Source: Pantoea sp. CCBC3-3-1 (GTDB taxonomy: Bacteria; Pseudomonadota; Gammaproteobacteria; Enterobacterales; Enterobacteriaceae). Taken from it: a stretch of 64,000 bases of DNA. Each line of letters opens with the position of its first letter. Positions within the stretch are counted from its first letter, which is position 1. The position numbers and the translations under genes are program-made. This document shows, piece after piece, positions 7,868 through 16,969 of this stretch. Below the pieces are notes generated by a model that worked only from the letters and a program-made list of their open reading frames with translations, ran no database searches and was not told the origin of the DNA. The stretch is from contig NZ_CP034363.1 of NCBI RefSeq assembly GCF_007981265.1, positions 3,038,001-3,102,000 on the forward strand, written 5' to 3'.

Positions 7868-8718
7868 AAATCCGTCTGGGAAGCCATCCCAGTAATCTCT
7901 CGCTGTTTATTCTGCGCCATCGCGGTGTCATCGAACCTGCCGCCAGAGACCGGGGCTGGCAGCTGGAATGGTTCGACTATACCCAGGGCGCACGCAGCGG
8001 CGAGTGGCTGGTTGATGAACAGGTCGATGTGGTTGGCACCGGATCAACCCCGCCAATAAGTGCGCAGGCCACCGGGCTGGACGTCGCTTATCTCGCCAGC
8101 TCGCCGCCTCGTAATAACAACTGCGCGTTGCTGACATTGCAAAGCAACGCTATCTCCTCGCTGCGTGGTAAGCGACTGACGGGCATGCCCGGTTCTTTCA
8201 CCGATCATTTTCTGGCGCGTCTGCTGCAAAAACAGAACCTGCGCCGCACCGATGTCACCCTGCTGGACCTGCAGGGGCAGGATGCCATGACTGCCTTACT
8301 CAATGGCGACATTGATGGCTGGCTGGCAATCGATCCCTGGCTGACTCGGGCGTTACAGATAAAGGATGTCGTTGCGCGCTCCGCCGTCGGCGATGAAATC
8401 ATTAACCGTTCACTGTTCTGGACGCGTGCCGCCTGGCAGCAACGCTACCCCGAAGTCGCCGCCTGGATCGTGAAACAGTTGCGCGTAAATGATGCCTGGA
8501 TTGAGCAGCATCCGGTAGCCGCCGCGCAGATTCTTGCCGACAAGCTCAACCCGGCCATCCTGCCTGATGAGTGGCTGAAAACAATACGCGGGCGTCCCTG
8601 GGGTATCACCCCTGCCAGTGACGCTCTGTTAGCCGAACAGCAGCAGCAGGCTGACGATCTTTTTGCCGTGGGTTTCATCCCGATGGCTTTATCCCTGAAC
8701 GCCAGGAGACAGATATGA
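7864..8718 (+). CDS. Leaderless SsuA/NMT1-like protein (cytoplasmic binding-protein fold)
   Basis: 284 residues with the fold of sulfonate/nitrate binding proteins (IRLGSHPSNLSLFILRHRGVIEPAARDRG; VDVVGTGSTPPISAQATGLDVAYLA; SSLRGKRLTGMPGSFTDHFL; IDGWLAIDPW). There is no signal peptide or lipobox: the reading frame starts directly with the first beta strand, and the ATG overlaps the stop of the monooxygenase (ATGA), so no room for a leader exists. It is therefore probably cytoplasmic. DszB, a cytoplasmic desulfinase that works after flavin monooxygenases, has this fold too, but its catalytic Cys27 position is His here. Alternatives: a relic transporter subunit or a substrate carrier for the monooxygenase. 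Confidence 0.75.
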   Translation: MKIRLGSHPSNLSLFILRHRGVIEPAARDRGWQLEWFDYTQGARSGEWLVDEQVDVVGTGSTPPISAQATGLDVAYLASSPPRNNNCALLTLQSNAISSLRGKRLTGMPGSFTDHFLARLLQKQNLRRTDVTLLDLQGQDAMTALLNGDIDGWLAIDPWLTRALQIKDVVARSAVGDEIINRSLFWTRAAWQQRYPEVAAWIVKQLRVNDAWIEQHPVAAAQILADKLNPAILPDEWLKTIRGRPWGITPASDALLAEQQQQADDLFAVGFIPMALSLNARRQI

Positions 8719-9665
8719 CCCGCTGGATACCCCGTACCGCTGTTGCTGCACTGATACTGTGTGCCGGGATGGCAATGGCGACTGAACCGCTCACGCTGCG
8801 CATTGGTTTTCTGCGTGGCCCCACGGACTTAGCGCTGGCTAAAGAGAAAGGAACGCTGGAAAAAGCGCTGGCCGCGCATCAGGTGAACGTCGTCTGGTCG
8901 GGCCCGTTTGCGGCTGCCGCCCCTGCTTATGAAGCGTTAAATGCCGGTTCAATTGACATGACCACCGGCAGCTCCACAGCGTTTGTTACCGCCATCGCTG
9001 CGGGTTTGCCGTTGCGTTTTTTTGCTTATCAGGCCATGCCCGCCGAAGGTGAAGGGATTGTGGTACGCAATAGCAGTGATATCCATTCATTGCAGGATCT
9101 GCGCGGCAAAAAGGTGGCGGTGAATAAAGGCGGGACCGGCGAGTATCTGCTCTCACGCGCGCTGGATCGTGCCGGGATTCCGGAGCAGGAGGTGACCAAA
9201 GTTTATCTCAGCCCTTCCGACACCGGTACGGCATTTGTGGGGGGACATGTCGATGCCTGGGCGACATGGGACCCCTTCCTCTCTCTGGCCAGACAGAGTT
9301 ATGACGCCCGCCAGCTGAGTACGGGTCAGCAGATTGGTTCGGAAAATGCAGCAGGTTATTTCGTCAGCGAGGCGTTTTATCAGGCGCACCCCCAAGTGCT
9401 TAACTGGGTTTATGACGTATTGCAGCAAGAGAACCACTGGGCCAAAGCCCATCCGCTTGAGGCAGGTAAGATCTGGGCTTCACAAATGGGGCAGCAGGGA
9501 AACACACTGGCGGCACTGCTGGGCAAGGTCAACACCGTTCCCATCACGCCGGTCGATGACGCCGCGATAACCCATATCGGGCATATAGCCGACTGGTATA
9601 AGCAACAGGGTCTGATTGTCAGCCATCCAGATATTCGCCAGCATGTCGTCACGCTGACGCCTTAA
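8715..9665 (+). CDS. Periplasmic aliphatic sulfonate-type binding protein (SsuA-like)
   Basis: 316 residues: signal peptide (residues 1-22, cleavage after GMAMA), then an SsuA-family fold (LRIGFLRGPTDLALAKEKGTLEKAL; AALNAGSIDMTTGSSTAFVTAIAAGLPLR-type region; LQDLRGKKVAVNKGGTGEYLL; GHVDAWATWDPFLSLA). Its ATG overlaps the previous stop (ATGA), so it is translationally coupled to the leaderless homologue. No SsuB/SsuC partners are in this operon; the ATPase/permease pairs at 16970-18485 or 21842-23345, or host SsuBC, could serve it. Confidence 0.88.
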   Translation: MTRWIPRTAVAALILCAGMAMATEPLTLRIGFLRGPTDLALAKEKGTLEKALAAHQVNVVWSGPFAAAAPAYEALNAGSIDMTTGSSTAFVTAIAAGLPLRFFAYQAMPAEGEGIVVRNSSDIHSLQDLRGKKVAVNKGGTGEYLLSRALDRAGIPEQEVTKVYLSPSDTGTAFVGGHVDAWATWDPFLSLARQSYDARQLSTGQQIGSENAAGYFVSEAFYQAHPQVLNWVYDVLQQENHWAKAHPLEAGKIWASQMGQQGNTLAALLGKVNTVPITPVDDAAITHIGHIADWYKQQGLIVSHPDIRQHVVTLTP

Positions 9666-9688
9666 AGCCCCGTTATGAGTGAAACAGA

Positions 9689-10738
9689 ATGACGCAACCG
9701 GCTATCTCGCATATCTCGTTTCTGACACCCGGGAATTATCCTGATGATGCTCCGCTTCAGGGTCTTGAACAGACGTTGCAGCTGTTCGAACGCGGTGAAC
9801 AGCTGGGTTTTAACGGTGCATGGGTACGACAGCGTCATCTGGAGCATGGCGTATCGTCAGCCAGCACCTTTCTCGCGGCCGCCACGCAACGTACCCGCCA
9901 GATAGAACTGGGCAGCGCCGTGATTCAGATGGGTTATGAGAGTCCATTTCGTCTGGCCGAAGATCTGGCGACAGTGGATATTCTCGCAAGGGGACGGTTG
10001 AATGTCGGCCTGAGCGCAGGCGCGCCCAATCATCTTGAGTTAATCGGTCATTCTGTCTGGGGTGATGCCTGGCAGCAGCAGGATTTTTCTTACCAGCGCG
10101 TCCTGACTCTGCGCGATAACCTGAGTGGCCGGTTCTTCGGCGATGATAATACGGTCATTCTCTCACCCGGTAATACGCAACGCCCGCGTGTTCAGCCCTT
10201 TGCCGCCGGTCTGGTCGACAGATTGTGGTACGGCGGAGGATCACTTCGCTCGGCGCGCTGGGCAGGCAGCCACGGGTTTAATCTGCTCGCAGGCAATCTC
10301 ACCTCCGGTGAAGAAACGGACGATTTTTACCAGGCGCAGCGGGCACAAATCCAGCTGTATCGTGAAAACCTTGCGGCTTCCGGTCGGCGTGCGGCGCGCA
10401 TCGCCCTGGGACGCGTCATCATTCCCACCGACAGTGCGGATGCCACCACCCGCAGACATTATCAGCAGTTTGCCGCCAGCCGCTATCCACGCACTCTGGC
10501 ACCTCAGGGCTCCCGACGCACCTTGTTCTCTCAGGATATCGTGGGCAGTGCGGAGCAGATTATCGAACGGCTGTTCCACGATCCCGTCTTACGTCTGGTG
10601 AATGAGCTGAGAATCGAACTGCCTTATGAATTGCATTATGCGGAGTACAGCCAGATTATTAGCGATTTTGCGACGCTGATTGCGCCAGAGCTGGGCTGGA
10701 CAGCACTGCCGCATGTCTCACACGTTGGGCCCGACTGA
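9689..10738 (+). CDS. LLM-class flavin-dependent monooxygenase
   Basis: 349 residues of the luciferase-like monooxygenase family. Recognisable parts: ISFLTPGNYPDDAPLQGLEQ, the helix LQLFERGEQLGFNGAWVRQRHLE, AAATQRTRQIELGSAVIQMGYESPFRLAEDLATVDILARGRLNVGLSAG and a C-terminal SAEQIIERL. It differs from SsuD and is closer to the general LLM group. It follows the binding protein after 23 bp, so it is probably in the same operon and oxidises a related organosulfur or other heteroatom compound. FMN versus F420 use cannot be fixed here, but FMN is expected in this lineage. Confidence 0.82.
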   Translation: MTQPAISHISFLTPGNYPDDAPLQGLEQTLQLFERGEQLGFNGAWVRQRHLEHGVSSASTFLAAATQRTRQIELGSAVIQMGYESPFRLAEDLATVDILARGRLNVGLSAGAPNHLELIGHSVWGDAWQQQDFSYQRVLTLRDNLSGRFFGDDNTVILSPGNTQRPRVQPFAAGLVDRLWYGGGSLRSARWAGSHGFNLLAGNLTSGEETDDFYQAQRAQIQLYRENLAASGRRAARIALGRVIIPTDSADATTRRHYQQFAASRYPRTLAPQGSRRTLFSQDIVGSAEQIIERLFHDPVLRLVNELRIELPYELHYAEYSQIISDFATLIAPELGWTALPHVSHVGPD

Positions 10739-10904
10739 AATCCACAATGAAAGTCAGCGGCAAATGTCCTTTCCGCGGCATTCCGGCTTAACGCGTTAAA
10801 AATAGCACGGACGTCCGGATTCGTAACCGCTCTTTTTATTGTGCCGTAACGTTGATCTGAGTCGCATTCTTGTAATAAAGAAAATTATTTCCAAGCTTAT
10901 CCAT

Positions 10905-10931
10905 AAATAACATAAGGACATTTCGTTATTT
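10905..10931. promoter_or_regulatory. Dyad AAATAAC-N13-GTTATTT upstream of the SBP5 gene
   Basis: Perfect 7-bp inverted arms with a 13-bp spacer, about 95 bp upstream of the peptide-type binding protein. It has the same arm sequence as the dyad at 6681-6697, suggesting a shared regulator. Confidence 0.4.
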
Positions 10932-11026
10932 GTTATAGCGTTTGATTGTTAGACACCGGATCCGGGGAAGATTAATTTTCAGTTTTTGTAAATGAACATT
11001 GCCATTATATTTTTGAGGGATCTCTT

Positions 11027-12715
11027 TTGGTCAGTTTAATAAGCAAACAAAGCATGCAGTTCAGACTTAAAATAGCACTCTTCAGCAGTCTGGCAGCTTT
11101 CAGCGCCATGACGTTTGCCGACGATGTCCTAAAAGAGGGTATCACCCCGGCCACCGATTCCAGCCAGATTCCGGCAGCGGCGAAATTGCGCAAAGACACG
11201 GTGGTCGCGGGCATTTCTGAACCTCAGGGGATTTTTAACCCTTACTTTTTTGTCAACGGCTGGGATGAAAATGTCACCAACGTCATTTTTTCACGCCTGA
11301 TTGACTGGGACAGCCACGGCAATCTGGTGCCGGGTCTGGCGGAAAGCTGGTCGGTAAGCCCGGATAACAACGTCTATACCATTAAGCTACGCCCCGATCT
11401 GACGTTCAGCGACGGCTCCCCACTCACCGCCAAAGACGTCGCCTTTACCCTTACCGTCCTGTACGACCCGAAATATGATGGTGACACCGACATCACCCTC
11501 GCGAATATTGCCGGGGGCGCGGAATATAAAGCAGGTAAAGCCGACAGCGTCAGTGGCCTGAAAGTCATCGATCCCCTCACGCTCCAGATCACCACCACAC
11601 AACCCGGCGCAACCACACTGGCAAAAATTGGCGGGCCGGTGCTGTCGGAAGCTTATTACGGCAAAGGCTATCAGCGTGGCAATCTTGACTATCTGCGCAC
11701 ACTGCATGGCAAACCGCTGGGCAATGGCCCCTATGTCTATGACAAATACATCCCCGGGCAGGAAATTCGTTTTCATGCCAATAGCCACTTTTATCGTGGC
11801 ACACCGCCAACGCCTCGTTTTATTTATCGCGTCACTAACCCCTCAACCAATTTCCAGTTGTTCCAGACCGGTGAAACGGATTACGACGCCTTTACTTCAC
11901 GACCGGATGATATTGAACAGCTGAAACTGCTCGGCTTTGCCAATATCAACCTCTACGGGTCCAGTGATTACAGTAAAGTCGAGTTCAACGTTCGCCGCCC
12001 GGCGTTGCAGGACGCGAAGGTGCGTCAGGCGCTGATTTATGGGCTGGATCGTCAGAAGCTAATTGATGTGGTGTACCAGGGGTATGGCAAGGTTGCTATC
12101 GAACCTATCGCGCCCATCTCCTGGGCATATAACCCGGACGGCGTGAATCCCTACAAATACGATCCGGCACAGGCGAAAAAATTGCTTGATGAGGCGGGCT
12201 GGAAACCCGGTTCCGATGGTATTCGCGTAAAGGACGGCAAACGTCTTGAACTGACCTTACTGGCAAGCAAAAAAGTGCTGAACGACGCGCTCATCCCGAT
12301 CGCCAAAGAGGACTGGCAACAAATTGGCGTGCTGCTGAAACCCCAGGTGGTGGACTTCAATGCGCTGATGGCCCAGCGCAAAGCGGGCAATTACGACCTG
12401 GCGTCCTTTAGTACCAGCACGTTAAACGATCCGCATGACGGGGTATGGGATTACTACAGCACCGAGGCTAAGGAGTCCGGCTATAACAATCCTCAGGTGG
12501 ATAAGCTGATTAATGAAGGCAATGCAGTGCTGGATGTGGCACAGCGCAAACCGATTTACCACCAGCTGTACAAAGTGCTGGCAGATGACCCACCGGTGAT
12601 CCTGCTCGGCTATCGCCAGATTCTCTCCGCCAGCAGCGCCCGCGTGACCGGCTTTAAACCGGATATCTATAACGGCCTGACCGGCAGTCTGCCGGACGTC
12701 AAAATCGTTAAGTAA
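11027..12715 (+). CDS. Peptide/nickel-type ABC transporter substrate-binding protein (SBP family 5)
   Basis: 562 residues; the signal peptide (KIALFSSLAAFSAMTFA) is followed by the SBP_bac_5 fold: FSRLIDWDSHGNLVPGLAESW, YTIKLRPDLTFSDGSPLTAKDVAFTL, LGNGPYVYDKYIPGQEI, DAKVRQALIYGLDRQKLIDVV, YDPAQAKKLLDEAGW. The proposed start is TTG 11027, supported by GAGGGA 7 nt upstream; ATG 11054 is the alternative and lacks a good ribosome site. First gene of a complete Opp/Dpp-type importer. Family ligands include di/oligopeptides, glutathione and metal chelates; the LLM/sulfonate neighbours suggest a sulfur-containing ligand, which is inference. Confidence 0.9.
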   Translation: MVSLISKQSMQFRLKIALFSSLAAFSAMTFADDVLKEGITPATDSSQIPAAAKLRKDTVVAGISEPQGIFNPYFFVNGWDENVTNVIFSRLIDWDSHGNLVPGLAESWSVSPDNNVYTIKLRPDLTFSDGSPLTAKDVAFTLTVLYDPKYDGDTDITLANIAGGAEYKAGKADSVSGLKVIDPLTLQITTTQPGATTLAKIGGPVLSEAYYGKGYQRGNLDYLRTLHGKPLGNGPYVYDKYIPGQEIRFHANSHFYRGTPPTPRFIYRVTNPSTNFQLFQTGETDYDAFTSRPDDIEQLKLLGFANINLYGSSDYSKVEFNVRRPALQDAKVRQALIYGLDRQKLIDVVYQGYGKVAIEPIAPISWAYNPDGVNPYKYDPAQAKKLLDEAGWKPGSDGIRVKDGKRLELTLLASKKVLNDALIPIAKEDWQQIGVLLKPQVVDFNALMAQRKAGNYDLASFSTSTLNDPHDGVWDYYSTEAKESGYNNPQVDKLINEGNAVLDVAQRKPIYHQLYKVLADDPPVILLGYRQILSASSARVTGFKPDIYNGLTGSLPDVKIVK

Positions 12716-12729
12716 CCTTGCCCACTGTT

Positions 12730-12755
12730 CAGCCGTCGAGACTTCCTGACGGCTG
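12730..12755 (+). terminator. Hairpin between binding protein and permease genes
   Basis: An 8-bp perfect stem (CAGCCGTC / GACGGCTG) with a 10-nt loop and no following T-run. Such hairpins after the binding-protein gene usually stabilise its mRNA and lower expression of the permease genes. Confidence 0.55.
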
Positions 12756-12768
12756 ATATGAGAAGACC

Positions 12769-13728
12769 ATGAGAAATTTTATCCTGAGGCGGCTGCTGAA
12801 CACCCTGCCCATGCTGCTGTTTGCCTCTTTTATCATCTTTATGTTGTTTGCAAAGACACCCGGTGACTTTATTGATGGCAACGTGACGCTGACCGCCGCA
12901 CGCGCGGCTGAGCTGAAGGCGATTTACGGCCTTGATCAGCCGCTGCTCACCCGCTATCTGCACTGGCTCGGCCAGCTGTTACGGGGTGATTTGGGTTTCT
13001 CACTGCAATACCAGATTCCTGTCACTCAGTTGCTCAACCAATACGTCTGGAATTCCTTCCTGCTCGCCAGTGTCGCGCTGGTGTTTTACTGGGGAATTGG
13101 CCTTGCCGCCGGTATTGCGTCGGCAATCAAACCCAACTCGTGGTTCGATCATCTGGTCAGCGTGCTGGTGTTTGCCGCAATGTCTTTTCCAACCTTTTTT
13201 CTCTGCCTGCTGTTAATCAAATGGTTCGCGGTAGATCTGCACTGGTTGCCGGTCGGCGGCATGACCAACACCGGCAGTGATGACAGCGGCTGGGCCTATA
13301 TTGTGCAGGTGGCGGCCCACCTGATGCTGCCGGTGCTGGCACTGGTGATGTTGCAGGCGGGCAGCCTGACGCGCTATTTTCGCGCCAGCATGCTCGACGT
13401 CATCAAAATGGATTTTATCCGCACTGCCCGGGCAAAAGGTTTACGCGAACGCACGGTGATCATGAAACATGCGTTACGCAATGCGCTGCTGCCGATCATT
13501 ACCCTGCTCGGCTTTGAGCTGCCGGGATTGTTCTCGGGTGCCCTCATCACCGAAAAAGTCTTCAACTGGCCGGGTGCAGGACATATCCACATCGATTCGC
13601 TCGCTGCCCGTGACTATCCGGTGCTGATGGGTTTCACGCTGTTTCTGGCGGTATTAACTATCCTCGGCAATCTGCTGGCCGACGTGCTTTACGCGTGGGC
13701 TGACCCGCGTATTCGGGTGAGTTCATGA
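12769..13728 (+). CDS. ABC transporter permease (DppB/OppB-like)
   Basis: 319 residues with six predicted membrane segments. The N-terminus (RNFILRRLLNTLPMLLFASFIIFMLF) and the EAA coupling loop (IRTARAKGLRERTVIMKHALRNALLPI, near residues 222-248) are typical of the OppB/DppB class, and the family end motif YAWADPRIR is present. It pairs with the OppC-like protein whose ATG overlaps this stop codon. Confidence 0.92.
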   Translation: MRNFILRRLLNTLPMLLFASFIIFMLFAKTPGDFIDGNVTLTAARAAELKAIYGLDQPLLTRYLHWLGQLLRGDLGFSLQYQIPVTQLLNQYVWNSFLLASVALVFYWGIGLAAGIASAIKPNSWFDHLVSVLVFAAMSFPTFFLCLLLIKWFAVDLHWLPVGGMTNTGSDDSGWAYIVQVAAHLMLPVLALVMLQAGSLTRYFRASMLDVIKMDFIRTARAKGLRERTVIMKHALRNALLPIITLLGFELPGLFSGALITEKVFNWPGAGHIHIDSLAARDYPVLMGFTLFLAVLTILGNLLADVLYAWADPRIRVSS

Positions 13729-14675
13729 TGATCAGTTCACTTTTTTCCACGCAACGCCGCCTGCGCAAAGCGGTAATACCGGCACTGGCCCAGGCCACGA
13801 CCTCACCGTGGCGTCAGGCATGGCAGGCATTACGGCGCAATCCTCTGGCGATGGTGTGCCTGGTTTTACTGATTGTCATGGCGATCTGGTGCGTGCTGGG
13901 GCCGATCTGGTCGCCGTGGCAGAATGACGCCACGGATGCCCTGATGATCAACAAACCGCCAGGGGTGCAGCACTGGCTGGGAACCGATTTCCTGGGGCGG
14001 GACGTCTACACCCGTTTACTTCTTGCCGGGCGCATTTCGCTGACCATTGGCCTGCTGACGATGTTGCTGTCGGTGGCGCTGGGTTATCTGCTCGGTGCCG
14101 TATCGGGCTACGCGGGTGGCCTGACCGACAAGCTGATTATGCGTCTGGCCGATCTGGTCATGACTATTCCCAGCCTGCCGCTGCTGATTGTCGCCGGCGC
14201 CATGCTGTCGGAGCTCGATTTCTCTGCGGATGCGCGCATCTATATGGTGGTCATCATGCTGAGCCTGCTGGAGTGGCCTAAACTGGCGCGGCTGGTGCGT
14301 GGGCAAATCCTTTCGCTGCGCGAGCGTGATTTTATGCTGGCAACGCAGGTACTGGGGCTGTCATCACGTCGCCGCCTGTTTGGTCATCTGCTGCCCAATA
14401 CCATCCCGATTCTGGTGGTCATGGCGACGATGGCTGTGGCGAACGCCATTCTGAGCGAGTCGGCGCTGAGCTATCTCGGTCTTGGCGTCGTCCCGCCGAC
14501 CCCCTCCTGGGGCAATATGATGGATGCCGCCAATAGCCTGATCGACTTCCAGCGTCGCCCGTGGCTGTGGATGCCACCGGGCATCGCCATCTTTATCACC
14601 GTGGTTGCCATCAACGTACTGGGCGACGGCTTGCGTGATGCGCTCGATCCCCGCATGAAACGGAGCCAGAAATGA
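13725..14675 (+). CDS. ABC transporter permease (DppC/OppC-like)
   Basis: 316 residues with an OppC_N region (WRQAWQALRRNPLAMVCLVLL), the signature HWLGTDFLGRDVYTRLLLAGRISL, a coupling loop (LREREFMLATQVLGLSSRRRLFGHLLPN-like region) and the end DGLRDALDPRMKR. Start ATG 13725 overlaps the stop of the OppB-like gene; the stop overlaps the next ATG (ATGA). Second half of the membrane channel. Confidence 0.92.
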   Translation: MMISSLFSTQRRLRKAVIPALAQATTSPWRQAWQALRRNPLAMVCLVLLIVMAIWCVLGPIWSPWQNDATDALMINKPPGVQHWLGTDFLGRDVYTRLLLAGRISLTIGLLTMLLSVALGYLLGAVSGYAGGLTDKLIMRLADLVMTIPSLPLLIVAGAMLSELDFSADARIYMVVIMLSLLEWPKLARLVRGQILSLRERDFMLATQVLGLSSRRRLFGHLLPNTIPILVVMATMAVANAILSESALSYLGLGVVPPTPSWGNMMDAANSLIDFQRRPWLWMPPGIAIFITVVAINVLGDGLRDALDPRMKRSQK

Positions 14676-15652
14676 GCCAGCCACTGATCACCTTCGAACA
14701 GTTATCCGTCTCCTTTGCCGCCGAACAGGGGCGTGTGCAGGCCGTGCAGGAGGTCTCCTTTACTATTCATGCCGGACAGACCCTGGGTATTGTCGGCGAA
14801 TCCGGCTGTGGCAAAAGCGTTACCGCCATGTCGCTGATGGGACTGTTGCCGCCGCAGGCCGCACGTATTGACGGCGGAGCCATCCGCTTCCAGGGGCAGG
14901 ATCTGCTTACACTCAATCCCGCCAGGATGGCCGACCTGCGAGGCAACCAGCTGGCGATGATTTTTCAGGAACCAATGAGCGCCCTGAATCCGGTGCTGAC
15001 CATTGGCGAGCAGCTATGTGAGCCATTGATTCGCCATCGGGGGGAATCACCTAAAGCCGCCTGGCAGCAGGCGATCGCGCTGATTAGCCGCGTCGGGCTG
15101 GCGCGCGCGGAGAGTCTGATGACCCGCTACCCGCACCAGCTTTCCGGCGGCATGCTGCAACGCATCATGATTGCGATGGCACTCAGCTGCCAGCCGAAAC
15201 TGCTGATTGCCGACGAGCCAACCACCGCGCTGGACGTCACCGTTCAGGCCCAGATTCTGCGTCTGCTGCGCGATCAGGCCCGTGCCAGCCAGATGGCGCT
15301 GATGCTGATCACCCATGATCTGGGCGTCATTGCCCGGATGGCGGAGCAGGTAGTCGTGATGTATGCCGGGCGGGTTGTTGAATACGGCCCCACCGCAGAG
15401 GTACTGCGTAATCCGCTGCATCCCTATACCCAGGGCTTGATCGCCTCCCGACCGGTTCCCGGCGAGCGGCGACGTCGGCTCTACTCCATCCCCGGCCAGG
15501 TGCCGGACCTTGCCGCGCTGCCCGCATTCTGCGCTTTTTTTGACCGCTGCGATCGCGCCAGTGAAATCTGCCGGGCAGGCATACCGCCGCTGGTGGGTAC
15601 AGCGCGGCAGGCCGCCTGTTTTCACCGTGAAAAAGTGGAATCTTTCGCATGA
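14672..15652 (+). CDS. ABC transporter ATP-binding protein (DppD/OppD-like)
   Basis: 326 residues: Walker [10 protein letters not shown] (near residue 45), signature [15 protein letters not shown], Walker [21 protein letters not shown] and the C-terminal oligopeptide domain with a Cys-rich segment ([15 protein letters not shown]) that in OppD/DppD enzymes can hold an iron-sulfur cluster. ATGA overlaps on both sides place it firmly in the operon. Confidence 0.93.
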   Translation: MSQPLITFEQLSVSFAAEQGRVQAVQEVSFTIHAGQTLGIVGESGCGKSVTAMSLMGLLPPQAARIDGGAIRFQGQDLLTLNPARMADLRGNQLAMIFQEPMSALNPVLTIGEQLCEPLIRHRGESPKAAWQQAIALISRVGLARAESLMTRYPHQLSGGMLQRIMIAMALSCQPKLLIADEPTTALDVTVQAQILRLLRDQARASQMALMLITHDLGVIARMAEQVVVMYAGRVVEYGPTAEVLRNPLHPYTQGLIASRPVPGERRRRLYSIPGQVPDLAALPAFCAFFDRCDRASEICRAGIPPLVGTARQAACFHREKVESFA

Positions 15653-16629
15653 GTTCTGAATACATAATTGAAGTGGACGCGCTGAAGAAGCACTTCCCGA
15701 TACGCGATGGCCTGTTTGGTCAGGAAACCGGGCAGCTTCGTGCCGTTGACGGTGTCAGCTTTCGCATCCGCCCGGGTACCATCTTCGGTCTTGTCGGCGA
15801 ATCCGGCAGCGGCAAAACTACCGTAGGCCGCACAGTGCTGGGGTTACATGATAAAACCGCTGGCACGATTAAGTACCGGGGGCAGGACCTGTCGACGCTG
15901 ACGGCGCGGGAAATGCAGTCACTGCGGCCCAAAATCCAGCTGGTGTTTCAGGATCCCTACAGCTCCCTCAATCCGCGTATGCGTATCGGCGATGCCATTG
16001 GTGAGGCGCTACTGGCGCATAAACTCTGCACCCGAGCGGAGTTGTACGACAGGGTAATCGCGGTGATGAAGATATGCGGGTTGGCTCCACAGCATTACCC
16101 GCGTTTCCCGCACGAATTCTCGGGGGGACAACGCCAGCGCATTGGCATTGCACGGGCACTGATTCTCAACCCGGACTTTATTATCGCCGATGAGCCAATT
16201 TCAGCGCTGGATGTCTCCATTCAGGCGCAGATCATCAACCTGTTTTCCGATCTGCGCGATGACCATGGCGTCACCTTCCTGTTTATTTCGCACGATCTCG
16301 GCGTGGTGGAACATCTTTGCGATGACGTGGCTGTGATGTATCTCGGGCAACTGGTGGAGACAGCCAGCCGCGACGCCCTGTTTAGTCAGCCGCTGCATCC
16401 CTACACACAGGCGCTACTGGCCGCCGTACCGACGCTCGACCCACAACATGAACCCATCGCGGTGATTAACGGGGAGATTCCGGATCCGTCACGGCCTCCC
16501 TCCGGCTGCCGCTTCTCGTCACGCTGCCCGCAGGCAGAAGCGCAGTGCCGTGAGACGGTGCCGGAATTACGTGAAGTGTCGCCAGGGCACCGGGTGGCGT
16601 GTCATTTTATTCAGTTTAACAAAGATTAA
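15649..16629 (+). CDS. ABC transporter ATP-binding protein (DppF/OppF-like)
   Basis: 326 residues: Walker [11 protein letters not shown]-loop region [18 protein letters not shown], signature [15 protein letters not shown], Walker [20 protein letters not shown], and the C-terminal Cys motif ([14 protein letters not shown]). Last gene of the peptide-type importer. It ends at the stop codon of a decayed ABC gene on the opposite strand (16626-16862). Confidence 0.93.
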   Translation: MSSEYIIEVDALKKHFPIRDGLFGQETGQLRAVDGVSFRIRPGTIFGLVGESGSGKTTVGRTVLGLHDKTAGTIKYRGQDLSTLTAREMQSLRPKIQLVFQDPYSSLNPRMRIGDAIGEALLAHKLCTRAELYDRVIAVMKICGLAPQHYPRFPHEFSGGQRQRIGIARALILNPDFIIADEPISALDVSIQAQIINLFSDLRDDHGVTFLFISHDLGVVEHLCDDVAVMYLGQLVETASRDALFSQPLHPYTQALLAAVPTLDPQHEPIAVINGEIPDPSRPPSGCRFSSRCPQAEAQCRETVPELREVSPGHRVACHFIQFNKD

Positions 16630-16862
16630 GCCTCACCAGACATCGCAAAGAGATGGCAATGGCGGTCACTTAATCTCAGTGATATCCGATCCCCAGCTTT
16701 GATCACGCTGTCACCCGGCAGGCGTCGCGTCAGCAGTTCTTTGATGCCGGGGATCTGATGATATGACAAGATTTCGTGGCCGGTTTTTTATACCAACACC
16801 GCATCAAAAATCAGGTAGTACAGCTTTTCATTGGTCAGAATGAGATGTTCAGGCCAAAACCT
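16626..16862 (-). pseudogene. Remnant of a CUT1-type ABC ATPase (MalK/UgpC-like TOBE C-terminus)
   Basis: On the minus strand one frame reads WPEHLILTNEKLYYLIFDAV, then an in-frame TAA, then KTGHEILSYHQIPGIKELL and [32 protein letters not shown] and stop. The combination RPEH-like, GDRISLRL and CHLF marks the TOBE domain ending sugar-type ABC ATPases. The nucleotide-binding domain is absent and a stop interrupts the remnant, so it is dead. It marks an old junction between the two flanking modules. Confidence 0.65.
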
Positions 16863-16969
16863 ATTTCAGAAAATCGACAACCCAAATTAAATTTTAAATG
16901 AATTTTCATAATCTTCACCATGTAATTAAACACATTTGAATGCATCTTTTAAACACCCCCAATTTTAGA

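Noticed and set aside
7864..8718. Calling the leaderless SBP-like protein DszB
   Set aside because: The position aligned with the DszB catalytic Cys is His, and overall similarity seems limited to the fold.
15047..15625. 192-codon open frame on the minus strand
   Set aside because: Shadow of the OppD-like ATPase gene; the sense frame has all ABC motifs.
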